Source of the DNA: Perkinsela sp. pyNocScin1
Lineage: Eukaryota; Euglenozoa; Kinetoplastea; Prokinetoplastida; Perkinselidae
Reading direction: 5' to 3'
Length of the DNA stretch: 64,000 nt
NCBI GenBank assembly: GCA_964019655.1
Contig: CAXHTR010000005.1
Span: 1,302,001-1,366,000, forward strand
Below, piece by piece: positions 56,899-64,000 of the stretch. Positions within the stretch are counted from its first letter, which is position 1, and every line of letters starts with the position of its first letter. The position numbers and the translations under genes are program-made. The notes under the pieces were generated by a model, which worked only from the letters and a program-made list of their open reading frames with translations, ran no database searches and was not told where the DNA came from.

Positions 56899-57867
56899 AT
56901 GCAAGTCTCATCACTCCTTCTGGTTCCCGACCGCTCCACCTGTGCGCTCAGCCTGCATTCCTTCTCTGATCAGGCACTCATGGAAGCACTCATCGACGGC
57001 CTCAAATCGCAATCAAAAACGCGCTTCATTCACCCAGATGGGACGTACAGAGACGCCTGCAAGTGGAAAGGGGTACACTGCAGCGGCTGTCGAAAAGTCA
57101 AAAGAATTCAGTGGGATACGAAATCGAAAGTTGCAAAAGCACTTATTGGCACACTCGCTTTTGAGAATCTCCCACCATCTGTTCGTGAAGTGCACATCAG
57201 TCGGCACTGTCATTTTGATGGTTCGCACATATACGGATCTATTGACACGAGCGGACTGCCCCAGAATCTCACCTTTTTTGCCTTATTTGGGGTGAATATT
57301 AGCGGCACTTTAGACCTCTGCCGGCTTCCTGCTGACCTTCAACACTTTAGCGTGACGTATGGCAGCATAAGTGGCAGATGTTGCCTCACTGCGCTCCCAC
57401 TGCGTATGACAGTTCTGCGAGTGACCAAAAGCTTTCTCAGTGGCAGTATTTCTCTCGATTACCTCCCATGGACGCTCAAGGCACTCGACCTCTCAAAGAA
57501 CGAGCTTGGGGGAACACTCAACCTGAAAGAGCTTCCGGAGGCAATGCTGACACTCGATCTCAGCGCGAACCATTTTACTGGGGATATCGACCTAGGATGT
57601 CTCTCGCATAGAATCCAAGATATACTTTTGTATAAAAATAGCCTGAGCGGCGTTTTGCGCATGCCACATCCTCCGAATAGCCTTGAATTGCTCAACGTCA
57701 AGGAAAATCGGCTCACAGGGCCGGCTGTGCTCTCCGACATAGCCCTGCGCATCGTTCATGCTGACCCCAGTGTAATGAACGGCGCTATCGACCCAAGCGG
57801 CAAGCCGTATAGCGCAGAGGAGATCCAAAAATGCGTAAAGTTTCGATCGGGTGAAATATTTCGGTGA
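56899..57867 (+). CDS. Secreted LRR protein, subfamily A (MQVSS type)
   Basis: 322 residues. MQVSSLLLVPDRSTCALSLH, then SFSDQALMEALIDGLKSQ. The cap RDACKWKGVHCSGCRKVKRI has an extra Cys. NLPPSVREVHISRHCHFDG starts the repeats, then GLPQNLTFFALFGVNISG, RLPADLQHFSVTYGSISG, ALPLRMTVLRVTKSFLSG, YLPWTLKALDLSKNELGG, ELPEAMLTLDLSANHFTG. Tail MNGAIDPSGKPYSAEEIQK, a variant of VVDENG with DPSGKPYS. Nearest to 59495-60550 and the broken 62768-63622; these alternate with unrelated members rather than lying side by side. Confidence 0.92.
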   Translation: MQVSSLLLVPDRSTCALSLHSFSDQALMEALIDGLKSQSKTRFIHPDGTYRDACKWKGVHCSGCRKVKRIQWDTKSKVAKALIGTLAFENLPPSVREVHISRHCHFDGSHIYGSIDTSGLPQNLTFFALFGVNISGTLDLCRLPADLQHFSVTYGSISGRCCLTALPLRMTVLRVTKSFLSGSISLDYLPWTLKALDLSKNELGGTLNLKELPEAMLTLDLSANHFTGDIDLGCLSHRIQDILLYKNSLSGVLRMPHPPNSLELLNVKENRLTGPAVLSDIALRIVHADPSVMNGAIDPSGKPYSAEEIQKCVKFRSGEIFR

Positions 57868-57981
57868 AAATATTGCTCAAAAAAATCGAACAGCTCGAAA
57901 AAGCTAGAAATAGATAGTGAATGGATAAACCGTCAGAAAGGCGAGTTCTCTAACCCTCTTACGACTCGTCTTTAATTTCAA

Positions 57982-59343
57982 ATGCAAACCATAGCGATTC
58001 TCTTGACTGCAGACGATGACGCTGCCCTTGGCAGACTCAACCCGACCCTGCTATCAACACAGGCGCGAATGGAAATCGCCTTTGAGTGCGTTGAGCTCAA
58101 AGAAGATTTCATTGACGATCATGACAACTACCTCGAAATCGATGAATGGCCCTTCGTTACGCTCTCCGACACTGGCGATGTCATTATTGTCGATTTTGAC
58201 GCTCCTATCAATTTCGAGTTTCCACTCAGGGGAAGCATGCACTTTGAGTACCTACCAGACACAATTACACAGCTTCGGCTTCAGGGATGCCACCTGACCG
58301 GGACACTCACAGCTCGTGACTTACCGGTAGCACTTGAAGTCATCAATCTGGAAAGAAATGAGCTTGAGGGGACGCTTGCAATGGGTGAGCTCCCACAAAC
58401 CCTCCAAGAGATTAGCTTTGAGGAAAATAATTTACACGGGACAATTGATTGGGCCCGCCTCCCACCCAAAACACGTACTTTTTACATTCGCCAAAACAAA
58501 TTTACAGGGACCGTCGACCTGACGTGCCTACCACCGACACTCGAGCTGCTCATGGCAGAGTGCAATCAATTCTACGGGGAAATCGACCTGACGAGGCTCA
58601 ATAAAAATATGAGGCTCTTGTGCCTGAATAACAATGGCCTCACGGGTGATATTCATCTCGCGAACGCACCAGAAGGCCTCGAGCGCATTCAGCTGTCTTT
58701 CAACAAAATGAGTGGAACAGTGAACCTTCCCGACTTTCCACAGAGTGTGAAAGAAATATCTATTGACGACAACTCCCTAAAGGGGACATTCGACATCGAG
58801 AGGCTCTCAGATCAGATCGAAGTGCTTGGAATCGAGAATTTGCCGGTCGGCGGCACACTGGATGTCGCAGAGCTCCCGCCGACCCTGCGAGATATATGCG
58901 TCGAGAAGTGCTCGTTTTCTGGTGAATTTTCTTTTGAGGCCCTACCACCATCGCTGGGACAGCTTTGCATCGACACAAATCGTTTTGAGGGGACACTTGC
59001 TACAGAAAAACTCCCGCAGTTTCTGACGATGTTCTCCGTTCGGTCGAACTGTTTTTCAGGGTCTGTCAACTTTACGACACTCCCTCCGGACCTCGATGCC
59101 TTTCGTGCTTCGGGAAATCGTTTTTGCGGCTCTGTCGACTTTTCAGCGCTGCCGATGCGGTTGACTGAAATAGAGATCGGGAACAATGCGTTTACAGGCG
59201 AAGTCGATCTCGTCGAGGTGCATGGGTCGGACATCTTTATTTTAGACCTCTCGAACAATCATTTCACAAGTATTCGGAACATTGATGAGCAAATTTATGG
59301 TTCTGTTGTAGGAAATCCAGATGCAACATTACATTACAGATAG
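57982..59343 (+). CDS. Long LRR protein, subfamily A, about 14 repeats, Cys-less cap
   Basis: 453 residues. MQTIAILLTADDDAALGRLN, then PTLLSTQARMEIAFECVE. The cap EIDEWPFVTLSDTGDVIIVD has no Cys. About 14 repeats: DLPVALEVINLERNELEG, ELPQTLQEISFEENNLHG, CLPPTLELLMAECNQFYG, DFPQSVKEISIDDNSLKG, ALPPSLGQLCIDTNRFEG, ALPMRLTEIEIGNNAFTG. The end (DEQIYGSVVGNPDATLHYR) has no VDENG. It is close in plan to 29719-31080 and 24003-25424, which lie on the opposite strand. Confidence 0.92.
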   Translation: MQTIAILLTADDDAALGRLNPTLLSTQARMEIAFECVELKEDFIDDHDNYLEIDEWPFVTLSDTGDVIIVDFDAPINFEFPLRGSMHFEYLPDTITQLRLQGCHLTGTLTARDLPVALEVINLERNELEGTLAMGELPQTLQEISFEENNLHGTIDWARLPPKTRTFYIRQNKFTGTVDLTCLPPTLELLMAECNQFYGEIDLTRLNKNMRLLCLNNNGLTGDIHLANAPEGLERIQLSFNKMSGTVNLPDFPQSVKEISIDDNSLKGTFDIERLSDQIEVLGIENLPVGGTLDVAELPPTLRDICVEKCSFSGEFSFEALPPSLGQLCIDTNRFEGTLATEKLPQFLTMFSVRSNCFSGSVNFTTLPPDLDAFRASGNRFCGSVDFSALPMRLTEIEIGNNAFTGEVDLVEVHGSDIFILDLSNNHFTSIRNIDEQIYGSVVGNPDATLHYR

Positions 59344-59494
59344 AGCCAATGAGTGGTGTCGATGGGGAGAATAATGATATTCATGACTTTCATAAAATCA
59401 GAATTAATAATGATCGTGCAGGTGAATCAGAATGAGAGAAACACAACGTATTCTGTATATTTTTCTTTCCAACGTTTTCCCGAAATCTTTCGCA

Positions 59495-60550
59495 ATGCAA
59501 GTCTCATCGCTTCTGCTTATCCCCAACCGATCCACCTGCGCACTCAGCTTGAGCGCTCTTCGAGATGAAACGCTCATGGGAGCGCTCATCGACGGCTTAA
59601 CATCGGATTCGAAACGACTTTTTGTGCACGCAGATGGCAGCCCCAAAGACGCCTGCAAGTGGACTGGCGTGAAATGCAGAGGTATCCAGCACGTCACAGA
59701 AATCGAATGGAAGCCAAACGCTGAAATAAGCCAAGGACTGGTCGGCTCTCTTAACCTCTTGAATCTGCCACCATCCTTACAACGCTTCTGCCTCATCAAA
59801 TACGAGTACCTTCGCGTTTCGGGACTATTTGATACAAATGCACTCCCGCATGCGCTTTCCTTTTTCATCCTCCACGGCATTGCACTGCACACTGAGATCG
59901 ATCTCCGACGGCTACCACCTGAGCTCGAAATTTTCGGTGTGACGGCGAGCAGGCTGGTCGGCAGGTGCTGCCTGACGTCACTCCCACGGGAGCTTCGGGT
60001 CCTTGTTCTCCGCAATAATCAGCTGGAGGGAAGCATTTCACTCGATTATCTCCCAAAAACGCTCTCCTCAATGAACCTCTCGAAGAATTTTCTATTGGGA
60101 ACGCTCAATCTGAAAAGCCTACCACCTGAATTACTTGCGCTGAATCTGAGTGAAAATGAATTCGCAGGGGAAATAGACGTGGAGTACCTTCCACGCACGA
60201 TTTTGGAGATTTTCCTGAATAACAATAAGCTGAGCGGAATTCTTGAGGTATTTGCCCCACCGAACGGCATGGAGGTGCTTGACGTCACAGGCAATGCTTT
60301 TCGAGGGCCAGCTGTTGTATCGCGCGTCGCAATGCGTATAGTTACGGCTGACTTTTTGTCGATGAATGGCGTTGTCACGCCAGAAGGCACTCTGTACTCC
60401 GCGGATGACATCGCCTTGTGGAAGAAGTACAGAGTATATGACGATGAGTTCCCACCGATGAAATACGGAATTTATCATGGCCCTTCGCAAATATTTTCAG
60501 GTCCGTGTGATATCATGGAAAAGCAAAACGTTGACATACTTGTGGAATGA
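59495..60550 (+). CDS. Secreted LRR protein, subfamily A (MQVSS type), long tail
   Basis: 351 residues from MQVSSLLLIPNRSTCALSLS (ATG at 59495; an ATG 21 codons upstream is also in frame). ALRDETLMGALIDGLTSD replaces the usual SDQ with RDE. Cap KDACKWTGVKCRGIQHVTEI. Repeats: NLPPSLQRFCLIKYEYL, RLPPELEIFGVTASRLVG, SLPRELRVLVLRNNQLEG, YLPKTLSSMNLSKNFLLG, SLPPELLALNLSENEFAG. Tail MNGVVTPEGTLYSADDIAL and then about 45 extra residues (YHGPSQIFSGPCDIMEKQ), absent from the sister at 56899. Confidence 0.9.
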   Translation: MQVSSLLLIPNRSTCALSLSALRDETLMGALIDGLTSDSKRLFVHADGSPKDACKWTGVKCRGIQHVTEIEWKPNAEISQGLVGSLNLLNLPPSLQRFCLIKYEYLRVSGLFDTNALPHALSFFILHGIALHTEIDLRRLPPELEIFGVTASRLVGRCCLTSLPRELRVLVLRNNQLEGSISLDYLPKTLSSMNLSKNFLLGTLNLKSLPPELLALNLSENEFAGEIDVEYLPRTILEIFLNNNKLSGILEVFAPPNGMEVLDVTGNAFRGPAVVSRVAMRIVTADFLSMNGVVTPEGTLYSADDIALWKKYRVYDDEFPPMKYGIYHGPSQIFSGPCDIMEKQNVDILVE

Positions 60551-61265
60551 ACGAGCTCCTCTGCGAGACTCAAGTTACATTCCTTTACAAAAGATTTCGT
60601 GGATGTCTCTCTGCTTTTGCTGATTTTCATGGACTGTGGTTTTTTGTCAATGCGCAAGCGAAAATCTCTTGTCACCGCAAATTTGGGCCAATGGGCGAAC
60701 TGTACGTTATTGTCTGATCCCTTGTTGCAGCTCCTGCAAAGCGTCGATCTTTGGGTGAGCAAGAAGAACTTTGCGCCTATCAAGCGCACCGTGAACAGGG
60801 TGCATGTGTTGTAGAGGAAATGTTGAGACGAGATGAGCGACATGCAGATATGCGATACTTTGCGTAAAAACCTATGAGAGATAGATACAGCACTGGAAGA
60901 TTTATACTTCAATGCACTTTGTATGTCAATGTTGTGTGCATTTTTGTCTTTTGAAACTGAAAAATGAATGATGTGCCCTTTGTAGAAGCGCTTTGACGAC
61001 GTTCACGGCAGAATGATCAGAACTCCAAGGTTTTTATCCCTGAGAGAGATGCCTTTATAGCACTTCGAAAACTCTGAAATTCGGAATACGAGCGGTCAGT
61101 CTCAAATGTTTCCGGGTGTTCTGTGTCGGATCCCGTGGGATTCAAAAGCCGTGCTTCATGAAAAATAAAACCTATGAAGCATCCGTTCGGCGTTAAGAAG
61201 TTCAGCGTATACGCTGTCGATTAGTAACTTGTGCTCGTCTTCGTAAATTTTACAAGTAAATTCCA
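60551..61265. other. Intergenic, no gene seen
   Basis: 715 bases. Open frames of 71-145 residues on both strands lack ATG starts or family pattern. No RNA gene recognised. Confidence 0.4.
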
Positions 61266-62195
61266 ATGCTCTTCGCTGTATGTGCCGATATAGAGACTGC
61301 GATAGGTCGCTTTAACCTGCAGGAGCTCACTGACCAGATGCGCATGGAGCTATTCATCGACGGTATGACAGATTCCGCGAAACAACACTATAAGGATGAA
61401 GACGGTGACTATCTCGACATTTCTGAATGGGAGTCCGTCGAGATCGATGAAGATGATATGCGTGTACGGAGCATTCGGTTTCCAGATGGCTTTTGTAAAG
61501 GATCTCTAGCTCTCGACTACATTCCACCAACAGTTCTTGTGTTCCACCAATCGGGTGGAGTAATGACCGGGACGATTGAAACCGCAACCTTGCCCGGCGG
61601 TCTTGACGAATTCTCTCTCACCTCCTCACACAATATGCATGGTACTATCGACTTATCCAAGCTACCATCGAAGCTCAGTCGTTTTCATATCTACGGGAAT
61701 AATTTCTGCGGGAGCGCTGACTTGGCAGCGCTCCCAAAAGGCCTCATCACGCTGGATATCAGCATAAACCATTTTACAGGGACTGTTTCGCTTGACAGTC
61801 TCCCGCAAAGTCTGGAAGAGCTGAATATCTCAGAGAACGACTTTGAGGGGTCACTGTGCCTCGAAGCGCTGCCACACTTACTTTCCAGTGTCGACTGTAG
61901 CTCCTGCAACTTCAGCGGAAGTCTCAATTTATCTGCGCTCCCAGCCGTCCTCGAGCTTTTCTACGTCAACGACAATGCGCTGTCTGGGGAGCTTCGGCTC
62001 CCGAACGAGCTGACAATGCTGCGAGAAGCATTTTTTAGCGACAATGAGTTTGCAGGGGTCGCCACGGTGCACTCGGGCTTGTACGATTATGTCAAGCTTA
62101 GTGGGAACAAAATAGTCAAAGTTTTTGATGAGAAAGGCAAAGAGTACGACTGTAAGCGAAATGCAGAGGGCTTTGTCCTTGAAATATCCAAATGA
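61266..62195 (+). CDS. Secreted LRR protein, subfamily A, Cys-less cap
   Basis: 309 residues. MLFAVCADIETAIGRFNLQE, then LTDQMRMELFIDGMTDSA. The cap DISEWESVEIDEDDMRVRSI has no Cys. YIPPTVLVFHQSGGVMTG starts the repeats, then TLPGGLDEFSLTSSHNMHG, KLPSKLSRFHIYGNNFCG, ALPKGLITLDISINHFTG, SLPQSLEELNISENDFEG, ALPHLLSSVDCSSCNFSG, ALPAVLELFYVNDNALSG. Tail IVKVFDEKGKEYDCKRNAE. The fragment at 62312-62508 derives from a duplicate of this gene. Confidence 0.92.
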   Translation: MLFAVCADIETAIGRFNLQELTDQMRMELFIDGMTDSAKQHYKDEDGDYLDISEWESVEIDEDDMRVRSIRFPDGFCKGSLALDYIPPTVLVFHQSGGVMTGTIETATLPGGLDEFSLTSSHNMHGTIDLSKLPSKLSRFHIYGNNFCGSADLAALPKGLITLDISINHFTGTVSLDSLPQSLEELNISENDFEGSLCLEALPHLLSSVDCSSCNFSGSLNLSALPAVLELFYVNDNALSGELRLPNELTMLREAFFSDNEFAGVATVHSGLYDYVKLSGNKIVKVFDEKGKEYDCKRNAEGFVLEISK

Positions 62196-62311
62196 TATTG
62201 AATCGCAGAAATCATAAGATTTATTGAGTAACACGTAGATTAGGAAGAGTAAGAGCACCCTCTGGAAGCCATAGCTGCATTATTCGACATTATTTTCACA
62301 ATATCTTTCTG

Positions 62312-62508
62312 ATGCTTTTCGCCGCCCGTTCTGATACCGTTGGAACGCTTGGTTGCTTCAACCAAGACTTTTGACTGACCAGATGCGCATGGAGCTTCTC
62401 ATTGACAGAATGACAGATGAAACAAAGTGGATTTTCAGGGATGATTATGGTGATTGTATGGTCATAGCGCGATGCATCCAAAAACTTTCAAAAGCCTTTG
62501 GAATCTAA
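62312..62508 (+). pseudogene. Truncated LRR pseudogene (N-terminal part only)
   Basis: From ATG at 62312 the sequence reads MLFAARSDTVGTLGCFNQDF and stops at TGA. One frame over it continues LTDQMRMELLIDRMTDETKW, RDDYGDCMVIARC, then ends at TAA (62506-62508). Both parts match the first 60 residues of 61266-62195, so this is a duplicate that kept only the N-terminal cap and took a frameshift at the signal/cap junction. No repeats remain. Confidence 0.8.
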
Positions 62509-62687
62509 CCCTCGGAACATTGATTGATTGAAAAGTCGTCTAAATGTTCCATTTTTTTATTCACTTCCCTATCGCTACAAATTCATCTTTATATTGTTTG
62601 AAAGCGTCAGATTATCTCAAAGGTATTATTGTGTTTTTGAGCTTCACAAAAACATCTCCTCCTTTTCACTCTTCAAGTTGATAACAA

Positions 62688-62767
62688 ATGCAAGCAGCAT
62701 CGCTTCTCGTTCTCCAGACCGCTCCATCTGCCCACTGCACATAGATTATCTTTCTGATCAGGCGCTC
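62688..62767 (+). other. Broken signal-peptide segment of the next gene
   Basis: ATG at 62688 opens MQAASLLVLQTAPSAHCT and ends at TAG, while the reading frame of the downstream gene carries PDRSICPLHIDYLSDQALME across the same bases. The relative at 56899 has both parts in one frame (MQVSSLLLVPDRSTC). Loss of one C in a short C run (expected CTCCCAGACC, found CTCCAGACC) explains it. Confidence 0.75.
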
Positions 62768-63622
62768 ATGGAGGCTTTTATCGAAGGCCTTTCCGCACAG
62801 TCCAAAGAGAAATTTATGCATGCTGACGGCACGTACAAGGAGGTATGCAAGTGGAAAGGGGTCAAGTGCAACGGCCGGCGACGCGTTACAAAAATCGAAT
62901 GGCACTCTACAAATCTATATCCACTGCATTGTACTGGCAAGCTCTCATTCGAAACACTGCCGGCATGTATGATTACCATAAAAATGGGACCGCTGGAATC
63001 TTCAGATCCAAATTTTCTTGTCCAAACTTCAGTGGATACTGCAGCACTCCCAAGAAGTCTCAAGTATATTTGGGCATGGAATCTTCAGATTCAGGGAGTT
63101 TTTGATCTTCGACGGCTGCCACCTGCGCTTTTGGTACTGAAGGCGCAGGGTTGCGAAATATCTGGCAGCTGTTGTCTGAAAGCGCTTCCAAAAAGCTTCT
63201 CAAGTTTGTATTTAGACGATAACCTCCTCGAGGGAAGCATTTCACTCGACTTTCTCCCGAAAACACTCGAGACACTCAACCTCTCATATAACATGCTATC
63301 CGGGACGCTCAGTTTTCACAGACTCCCGCGTGTGCTTCACAGCCTATATCTGACTCAAAATAAATTTTCCGGGGAAATCAATCTAAATCACCTGCCGCAC
63401 AAGCTTGCGAGATTGGATTTGTGTGGAAATTCGCTGACTGGTACGTTCAAGCTCATTCGCGTGCCGAAGGACATAGACATTTTCGTTATCTATAGAAATA
63501 ATTTTCAAGGACCTGCCATCGTCTCAAGGGCTGCCTACCAGTCTGTCAAAGCTGACTTCGGCTTGATGGGTGGCGTTGTGGATGAACACGGTGTTCCCTA
63601 TGATGAAAGCGATAGTGAATAG
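62768..63622 (+). CDS. LRR protein, subfamily A (MQVSS type), signal peptide frameshifted
   Basis: 284 residues from the first in-frame ATG (MEAFIEGLSAQSKEKFMHAD). The upstream frame has no ATG, only a TTG at 62528. The body is intact: cap KEVCKWKGVKCNGRRRVTKI, repeats ALPRSLKYIWAWNLQIQG, RLPPALLVLKAQGCEISG, ALPKSFSSLYLDDNLLEG, FLPKTLETLNLSYNMLSG, HLPHKLARLDLCGNSLTG, tail MGGVVDEHGVPYDESDSE. A recent pseudogene, a sequencing error, or a protein started at this Met and kept in the cytosol are all possible. Confidence 0.8.
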   Translation: MEAFIEGLSAQSKEKFMHADGTYKEVCKWKGVKCNGRRRVTKIEWHSTNLYPLHCTGKLSFETLPACMITIKMGPLESSDPNFLVQTSVDTAALPRSLKYIWAWNLQIQGVFDLRRLPPALLVLKAQGCEISGSCCLKALPKSFSSLYLDDNLLEGSISLDFLPKTLETLNLSYNMLSGTLSFHRLPRVLHSLYLTQNKFSGEINLNHLPHKLARLDLCGNSLTGTFKLIRVPKDIDIFVIYRNNFQGPAIVSRAAYQSVKADFGLMGGVVDEHGVPYDESDSE

Positions 63623-63979
63623 ATACATCGTTGGTGAGCATATCTTCGGTTCTCTCAGAAGCATTGCAGAAGGGAAACATATTGGTCATGGAAACGCCTA
63701 TCATGTCCTCTGTGCCAGAATGCTGCATTTCAGTGACCGTCTGCGAAGACTTATATGAAATTCTCTGATACGACGCTACCCATAAACAGAAATCGTCTTA
63801 TACACGCAAGCGATTCAAACTTTGATTGCGCTTCTTCAAGATGTAAGTCTCAGCAAACTGCGATGCATGTGGTCTTAAAAGGATTTTTGAATACAATATC
63901 ATATTGAATCGTATCATTTTCCGCTTCTTCAAAGTTTCATTTACTACGCATCGGCTTATCTCCAATATTTCATTAACTC
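63623..63979. other. Intergenic, no gene seen
   Basis: 357 bases before the last start. No supported feature. Confidence 0.4.
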
Positions 63980-64000
63980 ATGCAAGCCCCAGCACTCCTC
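63980..64000 (+). CDS. Start of a further LRR family gene (cut by window edge)
   Basis: ATG at 63980 opens MQAPALL, seven codons to the edge. MQ(V/A)xxLL is the opening of 56899, 59495 and the broken 62688, and the spacing suits another tandem member. The call rests on only seven codons. Confidence 0.5.

Noticed and set aside
60475-60912. 145-residue open frame on the - strand
   Set aside because: Overlaps the tail of a well supported + gene and shows no family feature.
1-64000. CRISPR arrays, rRNA and bacterial operon features
   Set aside because: No regularly spaced repeats, no rRNA sequence, and gene structure and eL22 indicate a eukaryote.

Overview
The window looks like nuclear DNA of a unicellular eukaryote. 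Its genes are short, intronless and ATG-started. They lie in long one-direction runs: + from 1 to 915, - from about 12203 down to 1321, + from 13708 to 22191, - from 37736 down to 22564, and + from 38518 to the right edge. Many starts sit just behind a pyrimidine tract, and some neighbours are only 65-90 bases apart. Directional gene clusters, pyrimidine tracts before starts and a eukaryotic ribosomal protein (eL22) point to a euglenozoan, most likely a kinetoplastid that trans-splices its messages. This is inference: no spliced-leader RNA, tRNA or rRNA gene was found, and the species cannot be named.

Almost every gene belongs to one expanded family of predicted secreted leucine-rich-repeat (LRR) proteins: 41 loci (two cut by the window edges) plus two clear pseudogenes. 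Each has a very short hydrophobic N-terminus, then an N-terminal cap. In subfamily A the cap carries the pattern LGRxD..SLSDQxLMEL. The segment that follows resembles the CxWxGVxC cap of plant LRRNT_2 and of kinetoplastid PSA/GP46 surface antigens. Next come 4 to 19 repeats of about 22-24 residues (LPxxLxxLxLxxNxFxGxxxL) and a C-terminal tail. I see four subfamilies. A, the most numerous, often ends in a VVDENGxxHPW-like tail. B is short, with DPDDACTW. C has CxWRGVxC, LPRxLRY and a VDxRV-like tail. D is about 210-230 residues with a TRxLPR pattern. Functions are unknown; extracellular recognition, adhesion or surface variation would fit the architecture but is not shown.

Between 37737 and 47647 the divergent switch between two clusters is interrupted by two complete-looking DNA transposons. 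Both encode an IS30-like DDE transposase with the same D-(53)-D-(32)-E spacing. Both have inverted ends beginning CCCG, 3-bp target duplications, and asymmetric arrays of a short direct repeat inside each end whose last copy is inverted to make the right terminus. The first is 2.36 kb and carries only the transposase; the second is 4.98 kb and also carries a membrane-anchored protein and two small ORFs.

The only recognisable housekeeping gene is eL22 at 55847-56224, inside the LRR array. Four LRR genes carry lesions confined to the signal-peptide region (a stop, a lost ATG, two frameshifts) while the rest of the reading frame is intact, which is the most unexpected pattern in the array. Long stretches without genes are listed individually.
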